Assembly (NCBI GenBank): GCA_963717085.1
Contig: CAVQVM010000018.1
Coordinates: 103,064 to 167,063, forward strand
Direction: 5' to 3'
DNA: 64,000 nt
Source: DASQUK01 sp963717085
GTDB lineage: Bacteria > Actinomycetota > Acidimicrobiia > Acidimicrobiales > VFJN01
Shown here: positions 8,242-16,296 of the stretch, one piece after another
Position numbering within the stretch: position 1 is the first letter of the stretch
Layout: the number at the start of each line of letters is the position of its first letter
Program-made: the position numbers and the translations under genes
The notes under the pieces: model-generated
The model's input: the letters and a program-made list of their open reading frames with translations, nothing else
What the model was told of the DNA's origin: nothing
The model's database searches: none

Positions 8242-8700
8242 CTAGTCGCGCCCGGACCAATCCCGGCTCGTGATCAGCTCCTCTAGTCGGTCGAGAGAAT
8301 CGGTCCAGCCCTGTTCGTGAAGCGCCCGGCGTCCGTCGGTCGCAAAGGAACCCTGATCGACGGCCAGCGCAGTCAATTCGCCTAGATCCCTAAGCGAGAG
8401 CGCAACAACGGTTTCCCGATCGTCGGGGTCGGGAGGTTCCCATCTAAACGTGTAGACCAACCGGCTAACCGGATTGACCTCACGGAACTCTCCCAACAGA
8501 AGGAAACGGTCGCCGTCAGGTGGTTGCATCGCAATCCGATAGCCACCTCCGACACGCAAGTCGAGCTCGATGCTCGGAGCAGAGAACCCCTTGGGACCCC
8601 ACCATTGAGCCAACAGGTCCGGCTCAGCATGCATCCTGAACACGAGCGGCGGTGGCGCGCGCAGAACACGCTCCAGATGCAAGGTCAGCTCCGCTGCCAT
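8242..8700 (-). CDS. SRPBCC (AHSA1-like) protein
   Basis: A 152-residue helix-grip-fold protein of the AHSA1/START-like group. It has the usual start ELTLHLERVLRAPPPLVFRM, then EPDLLAQWWGPKGFSAPSIE, a GGGYRIAM strand, EFREVNPVSRLVYTFRWE, and a C-terminal helix ending in WTDSLDRLEELI. Two ATG codons are close together; the one at 8700 is chosen because GGGAG lies eight bases before it. The protein should bind a hydrophobic ligand; no partner gene is adjacent. It converges with the HD gene. Confidence 0.8.
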   Translation of the reverse strand: MAAELTLHLERVLRAPPPLVFRMHAEPDLLAQWWGPKGFSAPSIELDLRVGGGYRIAMQPPDGDRFLLLGEFREVNPVSRLVYTFRWEPPDPDDRETVVALSLRDLGELTALAVDQGSFATDGRRALHEQGWTDSLDRLEELITSRDWSGRD

Positions 8701-8792
8701 GGTCATCTCCCGAGCCAAGGTCCCGCGGGCATCAACGCACGCGGATTGCCAGTTCCGATGGATGCACAGAAGGCCCGCAGCGGGCGGCGTTC

Positions 8793-8834
8793 GCCCATCG
8801 GATCGTCAGCGCAGAACGACGCGGCGCGAGATCG
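8793..8834 (+). repeat. palindromic intergenic repeat, family 1, copy
   Basis: CCCATCGGATCGTCAGCGCA followed by GAACGACGCGGCGCGAGATC, the same order and almost the same sequence as 3667-3700. It lies between the SRPBCC start and the end of the alpha/beta hydrolase gene. Confidence 0.55.
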
Positions 8835-8856
8835 AAGCCATGGGGCCAGATCGGTG

Positions 8857-9540
8857 CTATCCGGCCACGCCCTGGACCGCTGTCTCGATGAGGTCGGCAG
8901 CTTCCTCGGCGTGGGAGACCATCACGACGTGGCTCGACGCGAGCTCCACGACGGTCGCCCCCATCCGCTGTGCGAAGAGACGCTCGGCGTCGGGCGGGAT
9001 CACTTCGTCGCGCTGTGCCACTGCGAACCACGAGGGGAGGTTCTTCCACGCGGGCGTCCCCATCACGTCGTCGAAGGCGGACATGGTCAAGGGTTGCTGG
9101 ACGGCGTGCATGATCTTGGCGTCTGCCGGGTCCACGTCGGGGGCGAAGTGGGCCAGGAAGGCGTCCTGTGGCAACCAGGCGAAGCCCTGATCGTCGACGC
9201 GGATATGTGCCACCGCGGGCGTCGGCTCGCCTTGGCCGAGCAGGGCGCCGATGGATTCGCCCTCGTCAAGCCCGAAACCGGCCACATAGACAAGAGCGAC
9301 AACGTTCGGAGCGTCCGTGCCCAGGGCGGTCATGATCTGGCAACCGTAGGAATGGCCGGCGAGGACCGTGGGCCCGTCCTGGACGGCGAGCACCTGACGC
9401 AGCCGCGCCACGTTGTCCGCCAGGGTTGTGAGGGGGAACTGCGGAGCCGTGACGTTGTGGCGGGCTCGTTGTAGGCGCCCGATGACGCCTCTCCAACTGG
9501 AGCCGTCTGCCCACGCACCGTGGACCAGAACAATGTTCAT
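8857..9540 (-). CDS. alpha/beta hydrolase (esterase)
   Basis: A 227-residue cytosolic alpha/beta hydrolase of the small carboxylesterase type. The oxyanion-hole segment LVHGAWADGSSW opens the protein, the nucleophile elbow is GHSYG near residue 66, the acid is probably the Asp in AVAQRDEVIPPD, and the catalytic His is probably in ELASSHVVMVSHAEEAA. There is no signal peptide. The ATG at 9540 is preferred over 9546 because the GGAGG site is better spaced for it. The substrate is not known, and no operon partner is present. Confidence 0.85.
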   Translation of the reverse strand: MNIVLVHGAWADGSSWRGVIGRLQRARHNVTAPQFPLTTLADNVARLRQVLAVQDGPTVLAGHSYGCQIMTALGTDAPNVVALVYVAGFGLDEGESIGALLGQGEPTPAVAHIRVDDQGFAWLPQDAFLAHFAPDVDPADAKIMHAVQQPLTMSAFDDVMGTPAWKNLPSWFAVAQRDEVIPPDAERLFAQRMGATVVELASSHVVMVSHAEEAADLIETAVQGVAG

Positions 9541-9955
9541 CCTCATCTGCCTCCGCGATCGGGGGAACCGCTAGCGAAATCGGACTGGACTAGCAATCAG
9601 CTCGTGGGGGGGGGCCACGGCCTGGATGATGGTCGTGAACTCCGTCTGGGTCCAGCCCGATCGGTCACCCGTTTCACAGCCCACCGATTACCCGAACCGA
9701 GCGCACTCCGCCCTCGGGGCGGAAGGCACAAGACGACGAGCCGCGCCATCGGCATGTCGGCATCGGCGCCAGATTGTTCCTCATCTGCGTCACATCTCCA
9801 GCCGTCAAGCAGGGCTAAGGCAGCCCGCCGAGGGCTTCGTCATCGCCTCGGCGGGCGCACCGACTGTCCGATGCGGGTCGCCGCGGCGAGCAAGTCCGAG
9901 CGCACGAGGACATCGCCCGTCCAGGACGCAGTTACGGGCGGAAGCAGCTGTGCCC
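9541..9955. other. 415-bp non-coding stretch
   Basis: No supported gene. It contains a run of eight G at about 9606 and a family 2 repeat copy at 9683-9717. Confidence 0.45.
9683..9717 (+). repeat. intergenic repeat, family 2, copy 3
   Basis: ACCGATTACCCGAACCGAGC followed by GCACTCCGCC, close to the copy at 3010 over about 28 bases. Confidence 0.4.
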
Positions 9956-10414
9956 TCACCCCTGGTCGCCGTCTGAGCCGACCCACTGCACCAGCTCGAG
10001 GGTGATCCCCTCGGGACCCTCGAAGAATCGGAGCCGCCGACTGATGTAGTCCATCTCGTCGCTGAGCATCGTCACCCCGTTGGTCACCAGGTGAGTGGTG
10101 ACCGCCCCGATGTCGTCGACGCGGAACGCGAGGTGGTTGTAGCCCCGTCGCCGCCGATTCGTCGGATGCTCACCCGGATCGTCCGGCGGCCGTGGATCGA
10201 ACTCGAGCAGCTGGATCTCGAAGCGAGGCTCGCATCCTTCGAGTGCGAGCGTGATGTGCTGAGCCTTCATATCCGGCATGCCCATGTATTGCGCGGGAAG
10301 ACCACCGTCGATCGTTGCGACGTGTTGCTCCCGGAAGCCAAGCAACTCGAAGAACTCGATCGCAGTCGCAGCGTTCGACACCGCGATGGTCACATGATCC
10401 GGGTTGCGGAGCAC
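9956..10414 (-). CDS. VOC family (glyoxalase/dioxygenase-like) protein
   Basis: A 152-residue vicinal-oxygen-chelate protein with two beta-alpha-beta-beta-beta units: PDHVTIAVSNAATAIEFFEL carries the first His, HITLALEGCEPRFEIQLLEF the next, GYNHLAFRVDDI the third, and PEGITLELVQW the last metal-site Glu. That metal-ligand set suggests a lyase, dioxygenase or resistance protein, but not which. The GTG start has GGGGAGG upstream with good spacing. It stands alone, divergent from a small membrane protein gene. Confidence 0.8.
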   Translation of the reverse strand: MLRNPDHVTIAVSNAATAIEFFELLGFREQHVATIDGGLPAQYMGMPDMKAQHITLALEGCEPRFEIQLLEFDPRPPDDPGEHPTNRRRRGYNHLAFRVDDIGAVTTHLVTNGVTMLSDEMDYISRRLRFFEGPEGITLELVQWVGSDGDQG

Positions 10415-10524
10415 CGGCGTCCTCCCCTCCGTCGTTGGGCGACCGGACGGTCAGGACCGACATCTGTACCAACACAGAGTGCTCGAACCAACCACAGGCC
10501 GGCCATGCAGGCTGACACCACTAC

Positions 10525-10540
10525 TAGCCTATTCATCGTG
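10525..10540 (+). promoter_or_regulatory. -10 element of a probable leaderless promoter
   Basis: TAGCCT (10525-10530) stands seven bases before the GTG at 10538, with no ribosome site. It is the same layout as at 7737. Confidence 0.4.
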
Positions 10541-10711
10541 CCTGTCGGCGGTGGTGGGGGTGAGGGCTTGGCGAGAGCCCAGGCTGACCTTGTTCGGGTG
10601 CGAGCAGGCGACGGGGACCTACGCCGACCCGTCTGGGTGTACGCCGTGGGCGTGCTCGTCTTCGTGGCCTCGCTGTTGTTGCCCCTCGTCCTGGTAACGC
10701 TCCTCACGTAG
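10538..10711 (+). CDS. small single-pass membrane protein
   Basis: A 57-residue product: a Gly-rich, charged N-terminal half and one strong transmembrane helix near the C terminus (VWVYAVGVLVFVASLLLPLV). No family is recognised. Support comes from the leaderless -10/GTG arrangement, the clean hydrophobic segment and the stop directly after it. It may be an orphan membrane peptide or a spurious frame. Confidence 0.4.
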   Translation: MPVGGGGGEGLARAQADLVRVRAGDGDLRRPVWVYAVGVLVFVASLLLPLVLVTLLT

Positions 10712-10746
10712 TCCAAGGTCTCGTGTCGGCTGGCGAAGGTTCGCAC

Positions 10747-10769
10747 CCTGGTCGATTCGAAACACCAGG
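10747..10769. terminator. hairpin between convergent genes
   Basis: CCTGGT (10747-10752) and ACCAGG (10764-10769) form a six-pair stem with an 11-base loop, between the end of the small membrane protein gene and the end of the MFS gene. There is no T-run, so termination is inferred from position. Confidence 0.35.
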
Positions 10770-10903
10770 CCTGCGCTAGCCCGACGCGGACGACCCGGTC
10801 GGACCGACCGCCTATCAGGAGCTCATGAGCCGTTGCATCCGAGGCCCAACAAGTCAGTCGAGCGGGACCCCACACCGACGTGGGAACGACGCCCGGAAAC
10901 CGG

Positions 10904-12607
10904 TCATGGCGAGCCGCTCGCGGCCCGCGCCGCGTCGAGGGTAGCGAGCTCCTCTTGCACGGCCCGCTCGTGCTGCTCCAAGTCCGCTCGAGCCTGCCGC
11001 GGGCTCCACCGACCCCGCATGACGAACAGGAACGGAAGCAAGAGCGCCTCGCCTCCCACGCAGATCCACCACCAGCGGCGCCACTCGCCTGGCGATGCGG
11101 CAGCGGCGCGTTGCACCTGCGGTCCATGGGTCGCCAGGAAGGTCAGATCATCTCGGGGGACCTGGGCGACCGCCATCAGATCCTGCAGCGCGACAGCGGA
11201 GCTGACGTGAAGAGTCTTGGAAATCTCGGCCACGGCTGTGTTTATCGCGGTGGTGTTCGATGGATCGGCCTGGAGCTGCGCCTGGGTGGTGGGATCAATC
11301 GCGTTGAGCGTTGCCACCTCGTCGGGGTACCGGGCGACCAGTTCTTGCACTTGCGACCCGTGCTCGACCAGTGGCGTCATGCTCGTCACGACGTAGGGGA
11401 GGGCGAACAGCGATCCGGCGACGACCAGGCGCAGTGTCCACCCCCACACCGCCAGGCCCGTTGCCATCAGAGCCGGGTTGCGACCCTCGATCGTCTCCGT
11501 GAACGCCGCCAGCCACGGGGCGAAGACGAACGCGAGGAACACGGCCAGCAGGCTCAGGATCAAGACGAAGGTGTAGTAGCCCGTATCTGGATGGTTCGTG
11601 CGCAAGGCGAACAGCACCGTCGCGACGACGCTGCCGACGATGCCGATGAGCATGAGGGGTTTGCGCACCAAGAGCTTGTCGGAGAGGAGGCCGACCAGCA
11701 CCAGTGCGCCCGCGTTGAAGGCCCAAACCCAGTTGCCCAGAGCGTTGGCCCGCTGTTCCGTGTACCCGAAGATCGTCGCCATGTAGACGACCAGGAAGGC
11801 GATCAAGGTGTAGTAGGCGACGAGGAAGACGCCGATCCCCAGCGACGAGCCCACGATGTCCAGGTGCAGCATCTGCCGCCACGGGCGCTTCGATTGTTCC
11901 TCGATGTCGATGCCGGCTGCGCGTGCCTCGACGAGCTGTCGGTCGCGGACCTGCACCATCAGCTGCCCCCGGAGTTGAGGCGAAAGCTCTCGCAGGCCGA
12001 CGAGCGCGATGGCGAACACGATCAAGCCGACGATGCCGCAGATGATGAACTGGTCCTGCCAGGCGTGGAGATGACTGAGGGTGTGGCTCGACACCAGCGC
12101 CACGGTGAGGCTGGCGACGACCGGTCCCATCGTCCAGAACCCCGTGGCCAACCCTCGCCCCAGTTGCGGGGAGAAGTCGCGAACGAGAGCCGGCGTCGCC
12201 ACGAGGATGATGCCCTCGACGAAGCCGAGGGTGCAGAAGAGCACCGCGTAGACCCACAGGTTGGGGGCATTGGGTAAGCCGAACAGCACCACCATTGCGG
12301 TGATGAAGAGCCCGTAGGTCACCATGTTGGAGCGGCCCCAACGATCCGCCAGCCCGGCGATCAAGGAGGCGAACGCACCGACCAGGTTGGCAACGACGAT
12401 CACGTAGACGAAGAACGGCCACGTGATGCCGAAGTCAGCGATGATCGAGGGCGTCACCGCGGCCGGCACGTAGAACTCGTAGTACAGGACGATCGTGGCC
12501 AGCACCACGATGCCCAGGTTCAAGTAGCGCCGACGGTTATCGGGATAGTGCTCGAGCGTGCGATCCCACAGCCGGCTAACGATCGATGTCGAACCGACGA
12601 ACTGCAT
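10904..12607 (-). CDS. MFS transporter with large extracytoplasmic insert
   Basis: A 567-residue major facilitator protein with about 12 membrane helices. TM1 is LGIVVLATIVLYYEFYVPA and the MFS signature loop between helices 2 and 3 is GLADRWGRSNMVTYG. It is longer than a typical 400-450-residue MFS protein because of a polar, helical insert of roughly 120 residues (from MTPLVEHGSQVQELV to FLATHGPQVQRAAAAS) before the last helix. That insert probably lies outside the membrane. The C terminus is a charged, possibly coiled tail. The start has GGTGGG upstream. The substrate cannot be read from sequence, and no regulator is adjacent. Confidence 0.85.
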   Translation of the reverse strand: MQFVGSTSIVSRLWDRTLEHYPDNRRRYLNLGIVVLATIVLYYEFYVPAAVTPSIIADFGITWPFFVYVIVVANLVGAFASLIAGLADRWGRSNMVTYGLFITAMVVLFGLPNAPNLWVYAVLFCTLGFVEGIILVATPALVRDFSPQLGRGLATGFWTMGPVVASLTVALVSSHTLSHLHAWQDQFIICGIVGLIVFAIALVGLRELSPQLRGQLMVQVRDRQLVEARAAGIDIEEQSKRPWRQMLHLDIVGSSLGIGVFLVAYYTLIAFLVVYMATIFGYTEQRANALGNWVWAFNAGALVLVGLLSDKLLVRKPLMLIGIVGSVVATVLFALRTNHPDTGYYTFVLILSLLAVFLAFVFAPWLAAFTETIEGRNPALMATGLAVWGWTLRLVVAGSLFALPYVVTSMTPLVEHGSQVQELVARYPDEVATLNAIDPTTQAQLQADPSNTTAINTAVAEISKTLHVSSAVALQDLMAVAQVPRDDLTFLATHGPQVQRAAAASPGEWRRWWWICVGGEALLLPFLFVMRGRWSPRQARADLEQHERAVQEELATLDAARAASGSP

Positions 12608-13449
12608 CTCAATCCCACCAGTTCTTTCCTGGTCAGGCGGTACTCTTCATCGATCGTGACCCTGGCGGTGACGCTTGTCATCACGGGCACTACCACTCTG
12701 CGCTGTGGGCTACCGGGTAGCGCCGGGTGCGGCCAGTCGGTATGGCTACGAGGGGTAGCGAAGGGGCCACGTCACACGACGAGCCGCCGGACGCGATCGC
12801 GGGATCCCGATCACCGGGATCAGGTACTGACTACGCGATCGGGGGAGGTCGCCACTGGTCTCATGTCCCATGGTGGGCAGGTGATGGTCCACCGATCGCC
12901 TGGCCCCGGGCCTCGGCCCCCAGTCACACGGCGACCAGAAGGCGCTCGTGGCCGTGGGGATCGACGCGATGGGGTGACCACTGCCCGCGCCCGGCGTACC
13001 GACCCTGCAACCGGGGCCCATTCGCACGCCTTCCTGAACCCGGTTGCCGTGATCGTCGAGCCCACGTCGCCGGTCCCCCGGCGCCGGCGGCGCGGGCTCG
13101 TGACGCGCTCCCGCCCGGGCGGCTCGGGAGGTCCGCCGGGTTCGACGGATGCGGTCAGGGCGATCGGTGTGATCCGACGAGGCGAGGCCCGCCCATCGAC
13201 AGGCGTCACCGAGCGCGCCACGCCCGCGGGGCTACCCACGCCCACGGCTGACGATGGCAGAGGGCCGCGACGTGACGCACTTCCGCTCGTGAATCCGCTG
13301 TTCCTGTCCCTCATCGCCACCGTGTTGCTACTCGCCGGCCTGCTGGTGGTGGTCATGCTTCACCCGTCCGGTCCCTGACGCCGACGGAAACGGCGCCACC
13401 GCCCGATTCGGCCGGGTAGGCACTCCGGGGCGGTGCAACCCCCCGCCGC
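12608..13449. other. 842-bp stretch without a convincing gene
   Basis: Long open frames exist on both strands but have the Arg/Pro/Ser-rich look of high-GC noise. One short frame, GTG at 13289 to a stop at 13378, would encode a 29-residue hydrophobic peptide (VNPLFLSLIATVLLLAGLLV and a short tail); it has no ribosome site and is only a possibility. A small inverted repeat, ATCCCG/CGGGAT, lies near 12808. Confidence 0.4.
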
Positions 13450-13803
13450 TCACGACGCTGCGACGACGTCGACGGCGGTCAGCTTGTCGAGCAGGCTGCG
13501 GGCCACCCGGAACAGTGCTACCTCCGCGGCGAAGCCGTGGCCCCTCTGCCGGGCAGAGCGACACAGTGGCACCTCGAGGTCCGCTGCCACCTCGTCGAGG
13601 TCGTGGCGTGGATCCTCGATGGCGTAGTGGGCGTGAAGGGTGAGCAGCGCGTCGCGACATTGGCCCTCGGCGAGTTGCTGCTGGATCTCGGCGGCGCGTG
13701 CAGCGGTGGCCATCAGCCAGGAGGCACCTGGTGACGTGACGCCGGTGGGCTGGTCGACGTGCGCCTCAGTGGCGAGTTGGTCAGGTGTCGGCGGGAACAT
13801 CAC
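13450..13803 (-). CDS. hypothetical protein
   Basis: A 117-residue soluble protein that I do not recognise. The middle and C-terminal parts look helical (AARAAEIQQQLAEGQCRDAL, then FAAEVALFRVARSLLDKL). A strong GGGGGGA ribosome site lies six bases before the ATG at 13803, which is the main reason to believe it. It has no signal peptide and no partner gene. A structured repeat begins about 70 bases upstream of its start. Confidence 0.55.
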   Translation of the reverse strand: MMFPPTPDQLATEAHVDQPTGVTSPGASWLMATAARAAEIQQQLAEGQCRDALLTLHAHYAIEDPRHDLDEVAADLEVPLCRSARQRGHGFAAEVALFRVARSLLDKLTAVDVVAAS

Positions 13804-13873
13804 TCGTCCCCCCTTTCGAATGGGCCGACCTGCTTGTGGTCAACATCGCACTTGTGGCGCTCGATATCTGCGC

Positions 13874-13936
13874 CGGCAGCCGGCATCCTGTCTCCCCACA
13901 GGCAGGACTCTCGCGTCCCTGCTAGCTGCAATGCGG
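13874..13936 (+). repeat. 63-bp structured repeat, copy 1
   Basis: It begins GGCAGCCGGCAT and ends CCTGCTAGCTGCAATGCGG, both exactly shared with 14338-14400; the middle is diverged. GCAGC near the start can pair with GCTGC near the end, enclosing an inner stem. It lies between the hypothetical gene start (13803) and the ABC permease remnant. Confidence 0.5.
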
Positions 13937-13977
13937 GAGCGCTGAAGCCCCTCACGATGGCTGGGCTCCGGCCGAGT

Positions 13978-14261
13978 TCAGCGGACCAGGCGAGGCAGGA
14001 CCGCGGCCGCCACGACCACTCCGACCACCAGCGCGCCGGCCAACACGGCTGAGTCGAGCCACAGGTGCGCGTGCGTGCCGATCAGCAGGCCCCGGAGCGC
14101 GTCCACCTCGTAGCTCAGCGGATTTACATAGCTGAACCAGCGGATCCATACGGGCATCGCGCTGATGGGATAGAGGGCACCGCGAGACGGGCGAGCTCAC
14201 CCGTGGCAGCGTCCGGCTTCGGAGGCGTTTCCGCAGTGAACGTGGCCGCAGCAGAGTCCAT
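13978..14261 (-). pseudogene. ABC-2 transporter permease remnant with internal deletion
   Basis: The 3' part reads ALYPISAMPVWIRWFSYVNP then LSYEVDALRGLLIG and a last membrane helix (SAVLAGALVVGVVVAAAVLP), a clear match to the end of DrrB-type drug-export permeases. The 5' part is a start codon at 14261 with an AAAGGGA ribosome site and a short polar N terminus (MDSAAATFTAETPPKP). The two are in different frames and meet near 14185, so around 200 residues covering the other membrane helices are gone. No ATPase partner gene is present. It cannot form a transporter. Confidence 0.65.
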
Positions 14262-14337
14262 TTGCGCGTTCCCTTTCAGCCGGGCACGACCTGGGTGCGG
14301 CGTCACGTTCGCGCCCGGGACGCTGGCTTTCTTCGCT

Positions 14338-14400
14338 GGCAGCCGGCATTTCGTGTGCCGACAGCCGGGAGCGTCGGGATTCCTGCTAGCTGCAATGCGG
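14338..14400 (+). repeat. 63-bp structured repeat, copy 2
   Basis: Same ends as 13874-13936 and same orientation. It ends 34 bases before the ATG of the receiver-domain gene at 14435, so it could sit in that gene's leader. Copy 1 has no downstream gene on this strand. Confidence 0.5.
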
Positions 14401-14434
14401 TGGCCGCCGGCGGGTGCGATCCTGAATCTCAGTT

Positions 14435-14812
14435 ATGGCTCTGCGCCTACTCATCGTCGACGACAGCGACCACTTCCTCGCGGCCGCCCGTGGCCTGCTG
14501 GAGCGGGAGGGACTGGACGTCGTGGCGCTCGTCTCGACGAGCGCCGAGGCGGTCCGGCGCGCGCGCGAGCTCCGGCCGGATGTGACGCTCGTCGACATCG
14601 ACCTGGGGAATGAGAGCGGCTTCGACCTCGTCCGGGAGCTCGCCGAGTCGGCCGATTCCGCTCACGTGGTCCTGATCTCGGCCTACCCCGAGGCGGACCT
14701 GCGGGACCTCATCGACGCCAGCCCGGCCATCGGGTTCCTGTCCAAGTCCCGGCTGTCCGCCCGGGCCATCCACGATCTGCTCGACGACGTGGGAGGCGCG
14801 GAGCGCCAGTAG
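14435..14812 (+). CDS. stand-alone response regulator receiver domain
   Basis: A 125-residue protein that is only a REC domain. The acidic pair is in LLIVDDSDHF, the phospho-acceptor Asp in VTLVDIDLGNESG, the Thr/Ser switch residue in VVLISAYPE, and the conserved Lys in GFLSKSRLS. There is no output domain, so it may be a phosphate sink or a protein-protein regulator. It converges on a NarL-type regulator, but no histidine kinase gene is in reach. The stop codon touches an inverted-repeat element at 14812. Confidence 0.85.
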   Translation: MALRLLIVDDSDHFLAAARGLLEREGLDVVALVSTSAEAVRRARELRPDVTLVDIDLGNESGFDLVRELAESADSAHVVLISAYPEADLRDLIDASPAIGFLSKSRLSARAIHDLLDDVGGAERQ

Positions 14813-14869
14813 TTGGCGCTGGCGGAAGTTCCGTGGCGAGACGCCACGATGACTTCCGCGAGGGTCCAC
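14812..14869. mobile_element. short MITE-like hairpin element (58 bp)
   Basis: Terminal inverted repeats GTTGGCGCTGGCGGAAGT and ACTTCCGCGAGGGTCCAC enclose CGTGGCG-AGA-CGCCACG, forming one long hairpin. The same ends and core flank a 104-bp longer version at 43871-44032. It sits between two convergent genes and could also act as a two-way terminator. Confidence 0.6.
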
Positions 14870-14884
14870 CAGCGCCGCGCGGCG

Positions 14885-15541
14885 TCAGCGCCGTTCGAGG
14901 AACGTGATGACGGCAAGCACTCGCCGGTGGTCGTCGGGCGTCTCGTGGATGTCGAGCTTGAGCAGGATGCTCCGCACGTGCTTCTCGACCGTGCCCTCGG
15001 CCACGTACAGCCGCCGGCCGATGCCGGCGTTGGACAGGCCGGTGGCCATCAGCTCGAGCACCTCGCGTTCGCGGGCCGTGAGCACGTCGAGCGGATCGTC
15101 GCGACGGCGTGCGGCGACGAGCTCCTGGACCAGCCCCGGATCGACGACCGAGCCGCCCCGCGTGATGCGCTCGACGGTCTCCACGAACTGCTCGACGTCG
15201 ACGACCCGGCTCTTGAGCAGGTAGCCGACCCGGTTGCCGCTGGCGAGGAGCTCCATCGCGTGCTCCAGCTCGGTGTGCGCCGACAGCAGCAGGATCCCCA
15301 CATCCGGGAACTCGTCACGAATGACCTGGGCGGCCTCGAGCCCCTCGATCGAGTGGTCGGGTGGCATGCGGATGTCGACGATGACCAGCTCCGGCTGCTG
15401 CCCGCGGACGAGGGCGAGTAGCTCAGGGGCGTCGCCGGCCTGGCCGACGACCTCGAACCCGGAGCGCTCGAGCAGGCTGGCGATGCCTTCGCGCAGTAGG
15501 ACGTCGTCGTCCGCTAGCGCTATGCGTGCCGGCGCGTCCAC
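14885..15541 (-). CDS. NarL/LuxR-type response regulator
   Basis: A 218-residue DNA-binding response regulator. The receiver domain has ALADDDVLLREG, the phospho-acceptor in LVIVDIRMPPDHS, LLLSAHTE and the conserved Lys in GYLLKSRV. The C-terminal LuxR HTH is complete: LTAREREVLELMATGLSNAG, then IGRRLYVAEGTVEKHVRSIL. It should activate or repress promoters when phosphorylated. No sensor kinase lies nearby, so the signal is unknown; the neighbouring receiver-only protein may be part of the same pathway. Confidence 0.88.
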   Translation of the reverse strand: MDAPARIALADDDVLLREGIASLLERSGFEVVGQAGDAPELLALVRGQQPELVIVDIRMPPDHSIEGLEAAQVIRDEFPDVGILLLSAHTELEHAMELLASGNRVGYLLKSRVVDVEQFVETVERITRGGSVVDPGLVQELVAARRRDDPLDVLTAREREVLELMATGLSNAGIGRRLYVAEGTVEKHVRSILLKLDIHETPDDHRRVLAVITFLERR

Positions 15542-15783
15542 GGCTCCCTGCCGCCCGGGCGAGACGTCTTCGGCATGGAGCGATTATCGGTCATGGCGGC
15601 TCCCTTTGCCTGTCTGCGTCGGAGTAGGCGGCCGGCCGAGGAGAGGACTACGCATGCGCGTGAGGTCGAGGGCAGAGTGGGCCCGCATGCTGTCGCCATG
15701 GAGCTTCAGCGGATGCGGTTCGTGGACCGCCATCGACCTGCGCGTTGGGTGGATCGCGCCGGCACGTGAAGGAGGTGCCGACG

Positions 15784-16209
15784 ATGAGGTGGTGGAGACG
15801 GCGCCCAGGCTGCGCACCCGCCCGCTGGTTCGCAGACAAGATGCTCGACGAGGCGCTGCACGTGTTCGGGACCCTGCAGGCCGCCGCGTACCTCGACGAC
15901 CCACGGCTGGATCGTCAGCTCCGCGAGCGGTTCAGGACGGCCGCACTGGACGTCCTCGACGACGTCGCATGCCTCGCGTCCCTGACCGGGACTGCGCCGC
16001 CTCGGCCGTCGTGGTCCCGCAGGCCCGAGCGCACGGCTCGGGGCGACGAGCGGCCCAGCTGGACGGCGGTGCAGGCCCTCGGTGAGTACACACAGCGGCT
16101 CGTCGCCGTGGCCGCGGTGCTGGCCGACCGCGAGGACGAGATCGCGACCGCGTTTGCTCAGCTGGCTGCGACCGCCGAGGTCAGGATCGAGGTTCTCGCT
16201 TCTTCGTGA
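15784..16209 (+). CDS. hypothetical protein
   Basis: A 141-residue protein with no recognised family. The start at 15784 is set by GGAGGT seven bases upstream. The sequence is mostly helical: a basic N terminus (MRWWRRRPGCAPARWFADKM), two amphipathic helices (LDEALHVFGTLQAAAYL; LRERFRTAALDVLDDVACLA), an Arg/Pro linker, and a long C-terminal helix. It may be a small helical-bundle protein. It is followed by the peptidase gene on the same strand 88 bases later. Confidence 0.55.
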   Translation: MRWWRRRPGCAPARWFADKMLDEALHVFGTLQAAAYLDDPRLDRQLRERFRTAALDVLDDVACLASLTGTAPPRPSWSRRPERTARGDERPSWTAVQALGEYTQRLVAVAAVLADREDEIATAFAQLAATAEVRIEVLASS

Positions 16210-16296
16210 CCCCGGTCGGGTGCACGGCACCGCGCCACGACCCTTGTCGCCACGCCGACACCTACAGTACGGCCACCGAGTCCGGAGGGGATCGTC

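Noticed and set aside
10747..10769. tRNA T-arm-like sequence TTCGAA
   Set aside because: The flanking bases make a simple hairpin and no acceptor, D or anticodon arms can be drawn.
12548..13378. Long plus-strand open frame in the 842-bp gap
   Set aside because: Starts inside the MFS gene, is rich in Arg/Pro/Ser with no domain, and overlaps equally long frames on the other strand; typical high-GC noise.
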